Shown: positions 29,455-38,095, counted from the stretch's first letter. The stretch: 64,000 nt of DNA from DATMER01 sp963844885 (GCA_963844885.1 CAWJQA010000010.1:372001-436000); one strand, 5' to 3'. The notes: generated by a model from the sequence alone, not told the origin. A program made the numbers and translations.

Positions 29455-31139
29455 GTGCGGATCTCCTGCGGCTCCGGCTCGGCCTGTGGGCTTGCCGGGG
29501 CCTCCGGAGCTGTCTGGGCGACCGTTTCGACCGGCTCGGCTGTGTCCTGCAAGGTCGGTGGGCTCGGCGGGTTCCTCTGGATCTCGCCCAGGATCCACTC
29601 GCCGAGGGTTTCCCGCTCATCAGGGGTCAGTGTGAGGCCGGCGCTGTCGCAGAGGCCGAGCACGTTCTTGAAGAAGGACTGGGCAATCGTCACTCCATCG
29701 TCTCCGCCGTTCTGGCCGAAGCGGTGGCCGCCGAAGGTGATGCCGCGCAGGATGAAGTTGACGCTCGCCCGCGCCACGGTCGCCCCCTCCTCGATGCAGC
29801 GGTCGCGGACCGCTTTCGAGGTGCGGGTGAGGAAGTACCCGTTCTTGCCCACCTCCTCGGAGATGTGGCGGAAGATCAGTGAGTACTCGCCTGGGGTGAG
29901 GTAGGGCGTGTCCGTGAGCTGGTGGACCCGCCAGGCGAGCGAGCTCAGCTTGGGATCGGTCGAGGGGAGCTCGTCGGGCCGGCCGTTCGCCGGAAGCTGG
30001 TGCCGCTGGGGGTCGTAGAGGTAGCCTGGTTTCAGGGCCGAAACCTCGAAGCCGTCGCCCTCGCTCCCTTCGAGCAGGTCGCGGAACGTGCCCGCCCCGG
30101 CCCAGCGCGAGTCGAGCACCTCCTCGCCGAAGCGGCTGATGACCATCTGGGCCGCGCGCGCCATGGGCACGGCCACCTCCGACTCAGCCACCAGCATGCG
30201 CACATAGTCGAGGATCTCCTCCGTGAGCGCAGTGAAGGCCGCGGGCATCGGACGCTCCCGGGAGACCGCCGCCACCGGGCGGTCGCCGTTCTCCTCGCCC
30301 TCCATGGGCGCCTCGCCGACCCGCACCCGCCAGGGGTCGCCCTCCAGCATCTCCAAGTCGCGCCGCGCCTGGATCACCGCGCCCGTCATGCCGCGCAGGC
30401 TGTTGAAGCCGAGCCAGTTGGTGCTGGAGGTGAACTCCGAGAACTCGCGGTAGATTCCCGGCAGGTCCGTCGCCACCAGCTCGCCGATGGCGCTCGCCTT
30501 CTCGTAGACCTTGTCGGCGATGGCGCGCAGCAGCTCCTGCATGACGGTCGTGCGCGGCCCCTCGGAGCCGCTCGCCGGCGTCACCGTCACTCCCATCGCA
30601 TCCTCCAGGAACGTGTCCTGGTCGATCAGGAGGTCGCAGGCGGCCTTGTAGGCCACCGAAGCCGGGCCGATGGCCAGCACCGTGCTGCGCCGGTCGTGCT
30701 TCGAGAGGCGCAGCAGCACCGGCGTGAAGTCGGCGTCGCCGGACAGGATGATGAACTCCTCGAAATAGGTGGCGTGGCCGAGGGCGTCCAGGATGTCCAT
30801 GACCATCTGGATGTCCGCGCTCGTCTTGCCGCCGCTGGTCAGCGGCGGGCAGTCCACCACCTCGAAGGCCGAGCGGGTGAAGTAGGGCCGGAACCGCCCG
30901 AACTGGGAAGGGTTCAGGTAGCAGCGCCGGAACAGGATCCGGCGGCGCACCGGCGCTTCCGTGCCGTTGCCGACATGGTCCAGAGAGAGCTTCTCCTGGA
31001 GCCAGCGCAGCCAGTGTCCTGGGTCGGTCGCGAACTGCTCCGCGGCATTCGGGTCTTCCCTCTGCAATCCCAGGTAGATGTTGTCGAAGTCCACGAACAG
31101 GGCAGCGCGGACGTGCGACGACGGCATGTCTTGAGCCAT
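29451..31139 (-). CDS. NYN-domain RNase-like protein with OST-HTH/LOTUS-like domain
   Basis: This 562-residue protein starts at ATG 31139 with GGAGG upstream. Residues 10-170 form the NYN/PIN-like fold, with acidic residues in ALFVDFDNIYLG, KTSADIQMVMDILDA and ILSGDADFTPVLLRLSKH, the pattern of metal-dependent RNases of the LabA/MARF1 group. Around residues 285-365 an OST-HTH (LOTUS)-like domain is likely (TALTEEILDYVRML, RWAGAGTFRDLLEG, GYLYDPQRH). The C-terminal tail is Pro/Glu-rich. It heads a five-gene overlapping operon with a lipoprotein, DUF2750, acyltransferase and DEAD helicase, suggesting RNA-related regulation. Confidence 0.8.
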   Translation of the reverse strand: MAQDMPSSHVRAALFVDFDNIYLGLQREDPNAAEQFATDPGHWLRWLQEKLSLDHVGNGTEAPVRRRILFRRCYLNPSQFGRFRPYFTRSAFEVVDCPPLTSGGKTSADIQMVMDILDALGHATYFEEFIILSGDADFTPVLLRLSKHDRRSTVLAIGPASVAYKAACDLLIDQDTFLEDAMGVTVTPASGSEGPRTTVMQELLRAIADKVYEKASAIGELVATDLPGIYREFSEFTSSTNWLGFNSLRGMTGAVIQARRDLEMLEGDPWRVRVGEAPMEGEENGDRPVAAVSRERPMPAAFTALTEEILDYVRMLVAESEVAVPMARAAQMVISRFGEEVLDSRWAGAGTFRDLLEGSEGDGFEVSALKPGYLYDPQRHQLPANGRPDELPSTDPKLSSLAWRVHQLTDTPYLTPGEYSLIFRHISEEVGKNGYFLTRTSKAVRDRCIEEGATVARASVNFILRGITFGGHRFGQNGGDDGVTIAQSFFKNVLGLCDSAGLTLTPDERETLGEWILGEIQRNPPSPPTLQDTAEPVETVAQTAPEAPASPQAEPEPQEIRT

Positions 31140-31351
31140 TGATTCCTCCCGGCGAACAATAGTAGGGGAGACCCACGTCGGGGCTCCTGCCAACGCTCCT
31201 TCCCGGCCATTGTATACTGCCGCCGGATACGGACCCCCCTCCTACGGCCATATCCATGCCGGCCTCTTTCGCCTCGAAAGGGCGGGCCGACTCTTGCGCC
31301 TGATGGGCGGGCTCGGCCTGCAATGCACCACACCTTCTCAAGGAGAGACCT

Positions 31352-31846
31352 ATGCTACCCTCCCGCGTGTGCGCCGCCCTGATCGTCCTTGGCGGCCTGC
31401 TGTTGCCTTCTCCCGCAACCACACAGGAGACTCGGAGACCCATGAAGACGATCCGCATGAACGATGCCGAGCGCGAGGTTTGGAGTGTGATCGAGGCGTT
31501 CAACCGCGCCTTCGCCGCCAACGACCCCGAACGCTACTTCACTTTCATCGATGATGACATCGTGGTCATCATCCCCTCGAGCCCCTACCGCATCGAAGGG
31601 CTCCCGGACGATCGCGAAGAGTTCGAGTTCAGCCTCAAGGCCGGCTGGACCCGGATCGGCTACTTCCAGGAGCTGCAGCCGCTGGTCCAGGTCTTCGGCG
31701 ACACGGCGGTGGTCACCTATTATTCCCGCGGCGCCTACGGGCCGGAAGGGGAGGCCAAAGTGGCCTATCTCAAGGAGACCGACGTCCTCGTCAAGAAAAA
31801 TGGAAAGTGGAAGATCGTCCACATCCATGTGTCCAAATCCAGCTAG
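31352..31846 (+). CDS. Secreted SnoaL/DUF4440-like protein (no peptide tail)
   Basis: This 164-residue protein has a signal peptide (AALIVLGGLLLPSPA) and a SnoaL/NTF2-like domain: AEREVWSVIEAFNRAFAAND, then GDTAVVTYYSRG and WKIVHIHVSKSS. It starts with AAGGAGAG upstream. It belongs to the same fold family as the two SnoaL-like proteins at 36118 and 37625 but lacks the ELE/VGTPK-type C-terminal tail. Its IVHIHVS end aligns with VTHLHNS and IAHMHLS of those proteins. It may bind or modify a small ligand in the periplasm. Confidence 0.75.
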   Translation: MLPSRVCAALIVLGGLLLPSPATTQETRRPMKTIRMNDAEREVWSVIEAFNRAFAANDPERYFTFIDDDIVVIIPSSPYRIEGLPDDREEFEFSLKAGWTRIGYFQELQPLVQVFGDTAVVTYYSRGAYGPEGEAKVAYLKETDVLVKKNGKWKIVHIHVSKSS

Positions 31847-31851
31847 CCCTG

Positions 31852-32439
31852 ATGAAAGCCCCCAAGGTGACTACGCAGCCGCTCCAGCCGGGCAACTGGC
31901 CGGTCGTCGAGCGGCTCTTCGGCAAGCAGGGCGCGTGCGGCGGCTGCTGGTGTATGTGGTGGCGGGTTGCGGCGAGCCCGAAGGAGTGGGCAAAGATCAA
32001 GGGAGAGGCGAACCGCGCCAGCTTCCAGAACCTCTTCGCCGAGGGGCGGGTGCATGCGGTGCTCGCCTTTGCCGGCGACGAGCCGGTGGGGTGGTGCTCT
32101 TTCGGGCCGCGCGGGGATTTCGCCCGGGTCGCGCGGGTCAAGGCCCTGGCTCGCGACTCTTCCGAGCGCACGTGGTCGATCGTCTGTTTCTACATCCCGG
32201 CCGGCCGGCGGCGGCAGGGGATCGCACGCCGGCTGCTCGCCGCGGCCACCGAGCGCGCGTTCGAGCTGGGGGCGTCAGAAGTCGAAGGCTATCCGGTGGT
32301 GCCCAAGAGCTCGCCGGACCGGGTGCCGGCCGCCTTCGCCTCGACCGGTGTTCCGGCCCTCTTCAAGGGGGCCGGCTACGAGGAGATGGCGAGACCTCCG
32401 GCCTACCATCGCCTGTGGCTTCGCCGCGCCGTCGTGTAA
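31852..32439 (+). CDS. GNAT-family N-acetyltransferase
   Basis: This 195-residue protein starts at ATG 31852, five bases after the previous stop. It carries the GNAT acetyl-CoA motif VCFYIPAGRRRQGIARRLLA and the preceding strand VHAVLAFAGDEPVGWCSFG. The N-terminal GACGGCWCMWWR is seen in a subgroup of GNATs with a conserved Cys/Trp cluster. The acceptor substrate is unknown. Its TAA stop forms part of the TAAAAT box upstream of the NRPS-like gene. Confidence 0.85.
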   Translation: MKAPKVTTQPLQPGNWPVVERLFGKQGACGGCWCMWWRVAASPKEWAKIKGEANRASFQNLFAEGRVHAVLAFAGDEPVGWCSFGPRGDFARVARVKALARDSSERTWSIVCFYIPAGRRRQGIARRLLAAATERAFELGASEVEGYPVVPKSSPDRVPAAFASTGVPALFKGAGYEEMARPPAYHRLWLRRAVV

Positions 32440-32442
32440 AAT
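32437..32442 (+). promoter_or_regulatory. -10 element TAAAAT of the NRPS-like gene
   Basis: TAAAAT overlaps the GNAT stop codon and ends eight bases before the ATG at 32451, which has no ribosome binding site. This fits a leaderless transcript start. Confidence 0.35.
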
Positions 32443-32450
32443 AACCCTCA

Positions 32451-35400
32451 ATGCCGAAGAAGGTTTCCGACGAATCCCGGACTCTGACCGCGGCCGAGCG
32501 GCACCAGCTCCTGGTGGAGTGGAACGAGCCGCCGGAGTATCCCCGCGGCAGGTTGATGCCCGATCTCGTCGCGGAGCAGGTGGCGCGGCGGCCCGAGGCG
32601 GTCGCGATCGTCTGCGGCGAACAGCGGGTGCGATACGGGGAGCTCGAGGCGCGCGCCGACAGTCTGGCCCGCAGCCTGCGGCGATTCGGCGTCGGCCCCG
32701 AGGTCATCGTGGGCGTGTTGCTGGAGCGCTCGCCGGATATGGTGCCCACCATCCTCGCCATCTGGAAGTGTGGCGGTGCCTACCTGCCGCTCGATCCCGA
32801 GCTGCCCGGGGAGCGCATGGGCTGGCTCCTGCAGGACGGGTTGCGCGGGTCCGGACCGCGGCTGGTCTTGACCCAGCGGGATCTGGCCGGCCGCATTCCC
32901 GCCGCGGCCGGGGTCGATCTCGCCCTGGTAGAGGATCTGGGCGAGCCTCCCGGGGAAGGTGACGGCGCGGGCAGGCTGCCCCTCCTGCCGGAAAATCCGG
33001 CCTACGTGATCTATACGTCGGGCTCGACCGGCCGGCCGAAGGGAATCGTGATCTCGCACCGCTCGCTGGCCAATCGCATCTGCTGGGCCTGCGGCACCGA
33101 GTTCGGATCCTCGGACGCCTATCTGCAGAAGACCACACTGACGTTCGACATCTCACTGTCCGAGATCTGGACGCCTCTGGCGGCGGGCGGCCGGTGCGTG
33201 CTGGTACGGCCCGGCGGACAGCGCGATCCCGCCTACCTGGCGGACTTGATCCAGCGGGAACGGATCACCCACGCGAGCTTCCCGCCGCCCCTGTTGCGGC
33301 TCCTGCTCGAGGTTCCCGGTTCGGCGGAGAAGCTACGCAGCCTGCGCGTCCTGATCACCGGCGGGGAGACGGTGCCACCCGATCTGCCGCGCTTCGCCCT
33401 GCGGTTGCTGCCGGCAACCAACGTCTACAACCGTTATGGTCCTACCGAGACCACGATCTCGTGCATGAGCGGGGCTTGCAGACCCGAAGGCCACGGTGAG
33501 ACCGTGCCGATCGGACGGGGGACGGCCCGCACCCGGGTCTACGTCCTGGATGAGGAGTTGCAGCCGGTGCCGGCCATGGTCCCGGGAGAGCTCTATCTCG
33601 GCGGTCCGGGCGTGGCCCGCGGCTATCTGGGGCGACCCGACCTGACGGCCGAGAGATTCCTCCCCGATCCCTTCGGCGGCGATGCCGGTGGGCGCCTCTA
33701 CCGGACGGGCGACCGGGCGCTGTGGCGGCCCGAGGGCGCCGTGGACTTTCTGGGACGGGTGGATTATCAGGTCAAGGTCCGCGGCTATCGCGTCGAGATC
33801 GAAGAGATAGAGCTGGTCCTGGTCGAACACCCGCGGGTGCGCGAGGCGGCGGTCGTCCCGCTGGAGGAGGCGGCGACCGGCTCCTGCCGCCTGGTGGCCT
33901 GCGTGGTGTCCATGGACGGGACGCCACTCGACAGCGGGGAGCTGCGGCGTTTCCTGGGCGACCGGCTGGCGAGCTACATGATCCCCGCCGCCTTCGTGCC
34001 GCTGGCGGAGATGCCCCACACTCTCAGCGGCAAGATCGACCGTGCCGCCCTGCGTGCGTTCGCCACCCGCGGCCCCGTTGCGGCGGCTTCTGCAGCCGCG
34101 CCGCGGAGCGGCCTGGAAGCCACCCTGGCCGGATTCTTCGAGGAACTGCTGGAGGTTTCCGGGATCGGCGTCGACGAAAGCCTGCTCGATCGCGGCGTTC
34201 ATTCCCTGCTGATCGTGCGGCTGCAGACCCGGCTGCAGAACGAGTTGGGCGTCGAGTTGGAGCTGGCCGACGTCATGCGCAATCCCTCGGTGGGGGCTCT
34301 CGCCCGTTTCATCGCGGCGGGGGTTCCCGGCGCCGAGATCACCGCCGAGCAGCTCGCGGCCGAGGCCAGGCTCCCGGCGGAGATCCGGCCCTCCGCAAGC
34401 CATGAGGCCGCCGCGGCGCCTGTCAGGGCGGTGCTCCTGACCGGGGCGACCGGTTTCCTCGGCGCTCATCTCCTCGACCAACTGCTCGCTCAGACCTGGG
34501 CGCGGGTGTTCTGCCTCGTGCGCGCCGCGGACGCGGCGGCGGCGGAAAGGTCGCTGCGCCGGGCCATGGAGCGCTATGGTCTCTGGCGCGAAGACCGGGC
34601 GCGGCGGATCACCGCCATCACCGGTGACCTGGCCCTGCCGTTCCTGGGGCTTGGTGAAAGCTCGTTTGGCGAGCTGGCGGCCACCGTCGACGCGGTGTAT
34701 CACTGCGGCGCGCAGGTCAACCTCCTCTACCCGTACGAGGCCCTGCGAGCGGCCAACGTCGGCGGCACGTTGGAGGTTCTGCGCTTCGCCGTCCAGGGCC
34801 GGGTCAAGACGGTGCATCACGTCTCCACCCTCTCCGTGCTGGAGAGGACGGCTCCGCCGCCGCCGAGCGCCGCCCCGGAAGCACCGCTGGACGAGGACGG
34901 GGACGGTCTCGAGGGCGGCTACCGCCAGAGCAAGTGGGTGGCGGAACGTCTCGTGGAGACCGCTCGCCGGCGTGGCGTGCCGGCGGTGATCTATCGCCCC
35001 GGCTGGATCACCGGCCACAGCACCACCGGGATCGGCAGCACCTCGGACTTCCTCGTCCGGCTGGTCGCGGGTTCGTTGCGGCTCGGCGCGGCTCCGGACT
35101 TGGAAACCGCCGAGTTCTGCCCGACACCGGTCGACTACGTGAGCGAGGCCATCGTCTGGCTCTCGCGGCATCACCAGCCTGGCCAGCCTGCGGACGCGGT
35201 CTACCACCTCATCAACCCGCAGCCGGTGGCGTTCGATCGTCTCGTCGAGCTGGCCCGCGAGCTCGGTTATCCCTTGCGGACGGCACCCCTGCGCCGCTGG
35301 GCCGCCGATCTGGCGGAGCTCGTGGCGAGTGCCGGCGACGAGCTTCTGGCGCCGCTCGGGAGCTTCCTCGGGCAGCTCGAATCCGGCCCCCACGGTGAGT

Positions 35401-35564
35401 CGCCCTGGATACCCTGGCGCTTCGATTCAGCCAGGACTCGGGAGGCTCTCGCTCCGGGACGCCTGAGGTGCCCGGCCATGGACCGGCGGTTGCTGGCGCT
35501 CTATCTCGACGCTCTGGCGCGAGAGGGATTCATCCCTCGGCCTGGTCCGGATGGACCAGGGTGA
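32451..35564 (+). CDS. NRPS-like adenylation - carrier - thioester reductase protein
   Basis: This 1037-residue protein has no condensation domain. Residues about 15-540 are an adenylation domain: YTSGSTGRPKG (about 189-199), NRYGPTETTI, YRTGDRALW, GRVDYQVKVRGYRVEIEE and LSGKIDR. A carrier domain follows, with the phosphopantetheine Ser in DRGVHSLLIVRL (about residue 582). Residues from about 661 form a NAD(P)-dependent thioester reductase (LLTGATGFLGAHLLDQL, YRQSKWVAE at about 823, VIYRPGWITG). The enzyme should activate a carboxylic or amino acid, tether it and release it as an aldehyde or alcohol. It borders the putative RiPP genes; whether it works with them is unknown. Confidence 0.9.
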   Translation: MPKKVSDESRTLTAAERHQLLVEWNEPPEYPRGRLMPDLVAEQVARRPEAVAIVCGEQRVRYGELEARADSLARSLRRFGVGPEVIVGVLLERSPDMVPTILAIWKCGGAYLPLDPELPGERMGWLLQDGLRGSGPRLVLTQRDLAGRIPAAAGVDLALVEDLGEPPGEGDGAGRLPLLPENPAYVIYTSGSTGRPKGIVISHRSLANRICWACGTEFGSSDAYLQKTTLTFDISLSEIWTPLAAGGRCVLVRPGGQRDPAYLADLIQRERITHASFPPPLLRLLLEVPGSAEKLRSLRVLITGGETVPPDLPRFALRLLPATNVYNRYGPTETTISCMSGACRPEGHGETVPIGRGTARTRVYVLDEELQPVPAMVPGELYLGGPGVARGYLGRPDLTAERFLPDPFGGDAGGRLYRTGDRALWRPEGAVDFLGRVDYQVKVRGYRVEIEEIELVLVEHPRVREAAVVPLEEAATGSCRLVACVVSMDGTPLDSGELRRFLGDRLASYMIPAAFVPLAEMPHTLSGKIDRAALRAFATRGPVAAASAAAPRSGLEATLAGFFEELLEVSGIGVDESLLDRGVHSLLIVRLQTRLQNELGVELELADVMRNPSVGALARFIAAGVPGAEITAEQLAAEARLPAEIRPSASHEAAAAPVRAVLLTGATGFLGAHLLDQLLAQTWARVFCLVRAADAAAAERSLRRAMERYGLWREDRARRITAITGDLALPFLGLGESSFGELAATVDAVYHCGAQVNLLYPYEALRAANVGGTLEVLRFAVQGRVKTVHHVSTLSVLERTAPPPPSAAPEAPLDEDGDGLEGGYRQSKWVAERLVETARRRGVPAVIYRPGWITGHSTTGIGSTSDFLVRLVAGSLRLGAAPDLETAEFCPTPVDYVSEAIVWLSRHHQPGQPADAVYHLINPQPVAFDRLVELARELGYPLRTAPLRRWAADLAELVASAGDELLAPLGSFLGQLESGPHGESPWIPWRFDSARTREALAPGRLRCPAMDRRLLALYLDALAREGFIPRPGPDGPG

Positions 35565-36105
35565 GAGCGGCGATCCGAAACAGCGGGTTCGTGCCCAGCT
35601 CGAGGCGGGTGAGGCGGACGGGTTCCTCGAAACGGTGCTCGAAACACCAAAGGGCGCCGGTCAGAATGCCGAGGTCGTAGTCGCCCGGATAGTGGAGATG
35701 GGTGAATCGCCAGGCGTCCGGCCCGAGGTCGTCGGCGGGCACGACGGTGAAGCCTTTCGCCATGGCCCTCAGCTCGAGCGGAGCTCCGTCGCCGGTCCGG
35801 ATCGCACGCACGTTGAGGAACTGGTCCCCCATCTCGCCGCAGCCGAGGAGAGCCAGGACCGCGACCGGCCCGCTGTCCGGGAGCGCGATCGTCTGCCCGA
35901 GGGGCTCGACGATGTCGTAATTCGTCCGGGCCTTGTCGGGGAGTTGGAAGGGGATGCCTCCCACCGTCAGTGTCGAGCCGAAAGGAAGCTCTTCGGCGGG
36001 GAACGAGTTTCCCCAGGCGTTGAGCAGCCCGGCGGCGCGCTGTGTGTTGTACGTGGCTCCGATGCTGTTGAGGAACGGTTCCAGAGACAACGTCACGAAG
36101 CTCAT
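35530..36105 (-). CDS. Jelly-roll (NPCBM-like) stand-alone domain protein
   Basis: This 191-residue protein resembles the beta-sandwich modules appended to some bacterial glycosidases: SIGATYNTQRAAGLLNAWGN, SFPAEELPFGSTLTVGGIPF, then QLPDKARTNYDIVEPLGQT and IALPDSGP, the order of blocks seen in such carbohydrate-binding-like domains. Here it is free-standing with no signal peptide, so it may bind a sugar or peptide inside the cell. Its 3' end overlaps the NRPS-like gene by 35 bases; it follows the SnoaL-like gene on the same strand by 12 bases. Confidence 0.6.
   Translation of the reverse strand: MSFVTLSLEPFLNSIGATYNTQRAAGLLNAWGNSFPAEELPFGSTLTVGGIPFQLPDKARTNYDIVEPLGQTIALPDSGPVAVLALLGCGEMGDQFLNVRAIRTGDGAPLELRAMAKGFTVVPADDLGPDAWRFTHLHYPGDYDLGILTGALWCFEHRFEEPVRLTRLELGTNPLFRIAALTLVHPDQAEG
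35541..35560. terminator. Hairpin at overlapping convergent gene ends
   Basis: CCTGGTCC (35541-35548) and GGACCAGG (35553-35560) pair perfectly around GGAT. It lies inside the overlap of the convergent NRPS-like and jelly-roll genes and could end transcription in both directions. There is no T-run. Confidence 0.4.
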
Positions 36106-36117
36106 TCAGGTCTCCTG

Positions 36118-36561
36118 TCAGCTTTTCGCCGGAGCAAGCTCCGCGATGTCTTCGACGAGCCCGCTCGTCTCGGTCGCCGGCGGAGTCGCGAGGGGAGAGA
36201 GGTGCATGTGCGCGATCTTCAGACCTTCGCCGTCCGGTACCAGCAGAAGAGTGATCCGGCTGTCGAGCGAGTTGTACTTGGTCCGGATCCGGCTGTGATA
36301 GCTGGCCAGGGCGCCATCTCCGAGCAGGCGGACCTCGGGGTCGAAGATGTGCGAAGCGCGCTTCTGCAGCCCCAGTTGCGGGCCGAAGACCTTGCGGTAG
36401 GCTTCCCGTCCCTGGAGCCGGGTCGGGAGCGAGGCCGAGAAGATGGAGGCGTCTTCCGTAAAGAAGTCGAAAAACTCCTGGGAGTTTGCCTCGTATGCAG
36501 CCCAGCAGCCGTCAATCGTGTCGAGCACCTGCTGCACCCTTGCCTCGGCCGTGTTCTCCAT
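36118..36561 (-). CDS. SnoaL/NTF2-like protein with short VEDIA-type tail
   Basis: This 147-residue protein has a SnoaL-like domain (LDTIDGCWAAYEANSQEFFD, ASIFSASLPTRLQGREAY, LLGDGALASYHSRIR, KIAHMHLSPL). It ends with SGLVEDIAELAPAKS. The VEDIA segment is identical to the start of the repeated element in the 51-residue ORF at 49021, but the VATVVGVVGTPK part is absent. It may be a degenerate or alternative carrier protein in the same pathway, or a partner of the tail-bearing homolog at 37625. No signal peptide is seen. Confidence 0.7.
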   Translation of the reverse strand: MENTAEARVQQVLDTIDGCWAAYEANSQEFFDFFTEDASIFSASLPTRLQGREAYRKVFGPQLGLQKRASHIFDPEVRLLGDGALASYHSRIRTKYNSLDSRITLLLVPDGEGLKIAHMHLSPLATPPATETSGLVEDIAELAPAKS

Positions 36562-36632
36562 TCTTGACTTCCCGCTGTGCCGCAGCCAGAATTCCCATTC
36601 CTTCCGGTGAGGCCGGAAAGCTTAGCACACCG

Positions 36633-37523
36633 ATGAGCGCCATCCAGCTTCTCTTGGGTCGCCACGGCCCTGGCGACCACTACCTGGGTGGCCGCTTCTT
36701 CCGGCCTGACCGCCATCGGCGGCCCCGTGCCCTTGTCTTCCCGCTCAGCGACCGGACGATCCATCTCTTCGAGCACAGCACGCCTTCGCAGCGGCGGGAG
36801 CCGGTGCCCGCACAGCGTATCTTTCCGAGCTTCTCTACGCGCTACGAGGTCACCGCTCTCGTCTTCTCACGCGCGGTCGAGGCGGCCGGCGGCCGGAGCT
36901 TCAACGTCGAGTCGAGACCCACCGCGGAGTTGGACGACCGGTATGCCGGCCTCCACGAGGCGGCGCAGGTGGCCGATCTGGCGTTTTTCAAGCGTCCCAC
37001 GTACGAGCAGTACCTCGCCTTGGTAAAGGTCGACGAGGAGCTCGCCACGCTGCGCGAAGATCTCATCGAGGCCAACGTCGAGCACTTCGCCGCGGCGGGT
37101 CACGACGTCATCGTGCGGTTGGGGCGGATCCATTCGCGGGTGCAGCGTTTGGGGCGCCGCGGCTTCCACATGCGAACCCGCAACGGCCCCGGCAGCTTCT
37201 TTCCCGAGCAGATCCTCAAGCGCAAGGCGACCTTCGGTATCGAGGTGCGCGAGGAAGACCGGCTGCGCGGCTACGCCGACCGCCTGCTCAGGATCGTGCC
37301 GATCTGGGATGGGCGCTCCAAATTGCCGCCACACGGCTTGCTCCTGGCGCTGTCGCGGAAGGAGTTGGAGAGCGTCCGCGACGGCTTCGAGGCCGCCGTC
37401 CGGGCGAGCCGCTCCCTTCCCGGCATCCGCGAGCTCCTGGCGATCCTCGCCGAGGTCGCCGGATATCAGCCGGACGGCGGCCTCGCGCTGAGCGATCCGC
37501 GGTTCCAGCGGTTTCGTGCTTGA
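36633..37523 (+). CDS. Hypothetical protein, unrecognised family
   Basis: This 296-residue soluble protein starts at ATG 36633; a longer in-frame extension from 36486 runs antisense to the SnoaL-like gene and was rejected. It begins MSAIQLLLGRHGPGDHYLGG and has a charged helical middle (VKVDEELATLREDLIEANVE) and a Arg-rich segment (RLGRRGFHMRTRNGPGSFFP). No catalytic motif or membrane segment is visible. It is transcribed divergently from the tail-short SnoaL-like gene and just upstream of the tail-bearing one, so it may belong to the peptide locus. Confidence 0.6.
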   Translation: MSAIQLLLGRHGPGDHYLGGRFFRPDRHRRPRALVFPLSDRTIHLFEHSTPSQRREPVPAQRIFPSFSTRYEVTALVFSRAVEAAGGRSFNVESRPTAELDDRYAGLHEAAQVADLAFFKRPTYEQYLALVKVDEELATLREDLIEANVEHFAAAGHDVIVRLGRIHSRVQRLGRRGFHMRTRNGPGSFFPEQILKRKATFGIEVREEDRLRGYADRLLRIVPIWDGRSKLPPHGLLLALSRKELESVRDGFEAAVRASRSLPGIRELLAILAEVAGYQPDGGLALSDPRFQRFRA

Positions 37524-37549
37524 CAACATAGCGTCAAGAATGCTAGAGG
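37520..37549 (+). promoter_or_regulatory. Possible promoter of the tail-bearing SnoaL gene
   Basis: A perfect TTGACA at 37520-37525 is followed after 18 bases by TAGAGG (37544-37549). The -10 box is weak. It overlaps the end of the upstream ORF and lies about 75 bases before the ATG at 37625. Confidence 0.4.
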
Positions 37550-37624
37550 TGCGGCAGGTGATAGGTGCCGGCGGCAGGGTGCATCGAGGCGCCTCGCACT
37601 TTGCCGGCATCAGAAGGGAAGCAT

Positions 37625-38095
37625 ATGGCCAGGCCCGAAGAGACGAACCGGAAGATTGCCGAAGATGAAGTGAAGGTGTTTCTCGACCGCTTTTCCAGCC
37701 TCTATGAGAAGGCGGACGACGGCTTCTTCGATCTCTTTGCTCCCAATGCGAGCGTGTTCACCGTTTCGTCGCCGACACTCATCGACGGTCGCGACAAGTT
37801 CAAAAAAGGGTTCGCGCCGCATCTGACGCGGGACAGCAAGCGAGTGTCGCAGATTCTCTCGCCGGAGATCCAGATCTTCGGTGATACGGCACTGGTGACC
37901 TATCACAACCGGATTCAACTCGACAGCAAGTCGTTCGACCTGCGCTCGTCGCTGGTTCTCCACAAGAACGACAAAGGCGCTCTCAACGTGACGCATCTCC
38001 ACAACTCCCCCTCGGCCGGCCGGTCGCTCGAGGACGTCGTGCTATTGGAAGAGCGGGTCGCCACGGTCATCAGCGCGGTCGGAACGCCGAAGTAG
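37625..38095 (+). CDS. SnoaL/NTF2-like protein with C-terminal VGTPK peptide tail (candidate RiPP precursor)
   Basis: This 156-residue protein starts at ATG 37625 with AGAAGGGA upstream. Residues 8-132 form a SnoaL-like domain (VKVFLDRFSSLYEKADDGFF, IQIFGDTALVTYHNRI, LNVTHLHNSPSAG). The last 22 residues (135-156), LEDVVLLEERVATVISAVGT then PK, match the repeat of the 51-residue ORF at 49021 at 14 of 22 positions, including LEE.VATV and VGTPK. The tail follows a short Ser/Gly/Arg linker. This layout suggests that the SnoaL-like domain acts as a folded leader and the tail as the modified core, or that it mimics the core. Both readings are inference. Confidence 0.8.
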   Translation: MARPEETNRKIAEDEVKVFLDRFSSLYEKADDGFFDLFAPNASVFTVSSPTLIDGRDKFKKGFAPHLTRDSKRVSQILSPEIQIFGDTALVTYHNRIQLDSKSFDLRSSLVLHKNDKGALNVTHLHNSPSAGRSLEDVVLLEERVATVISAVGTPK

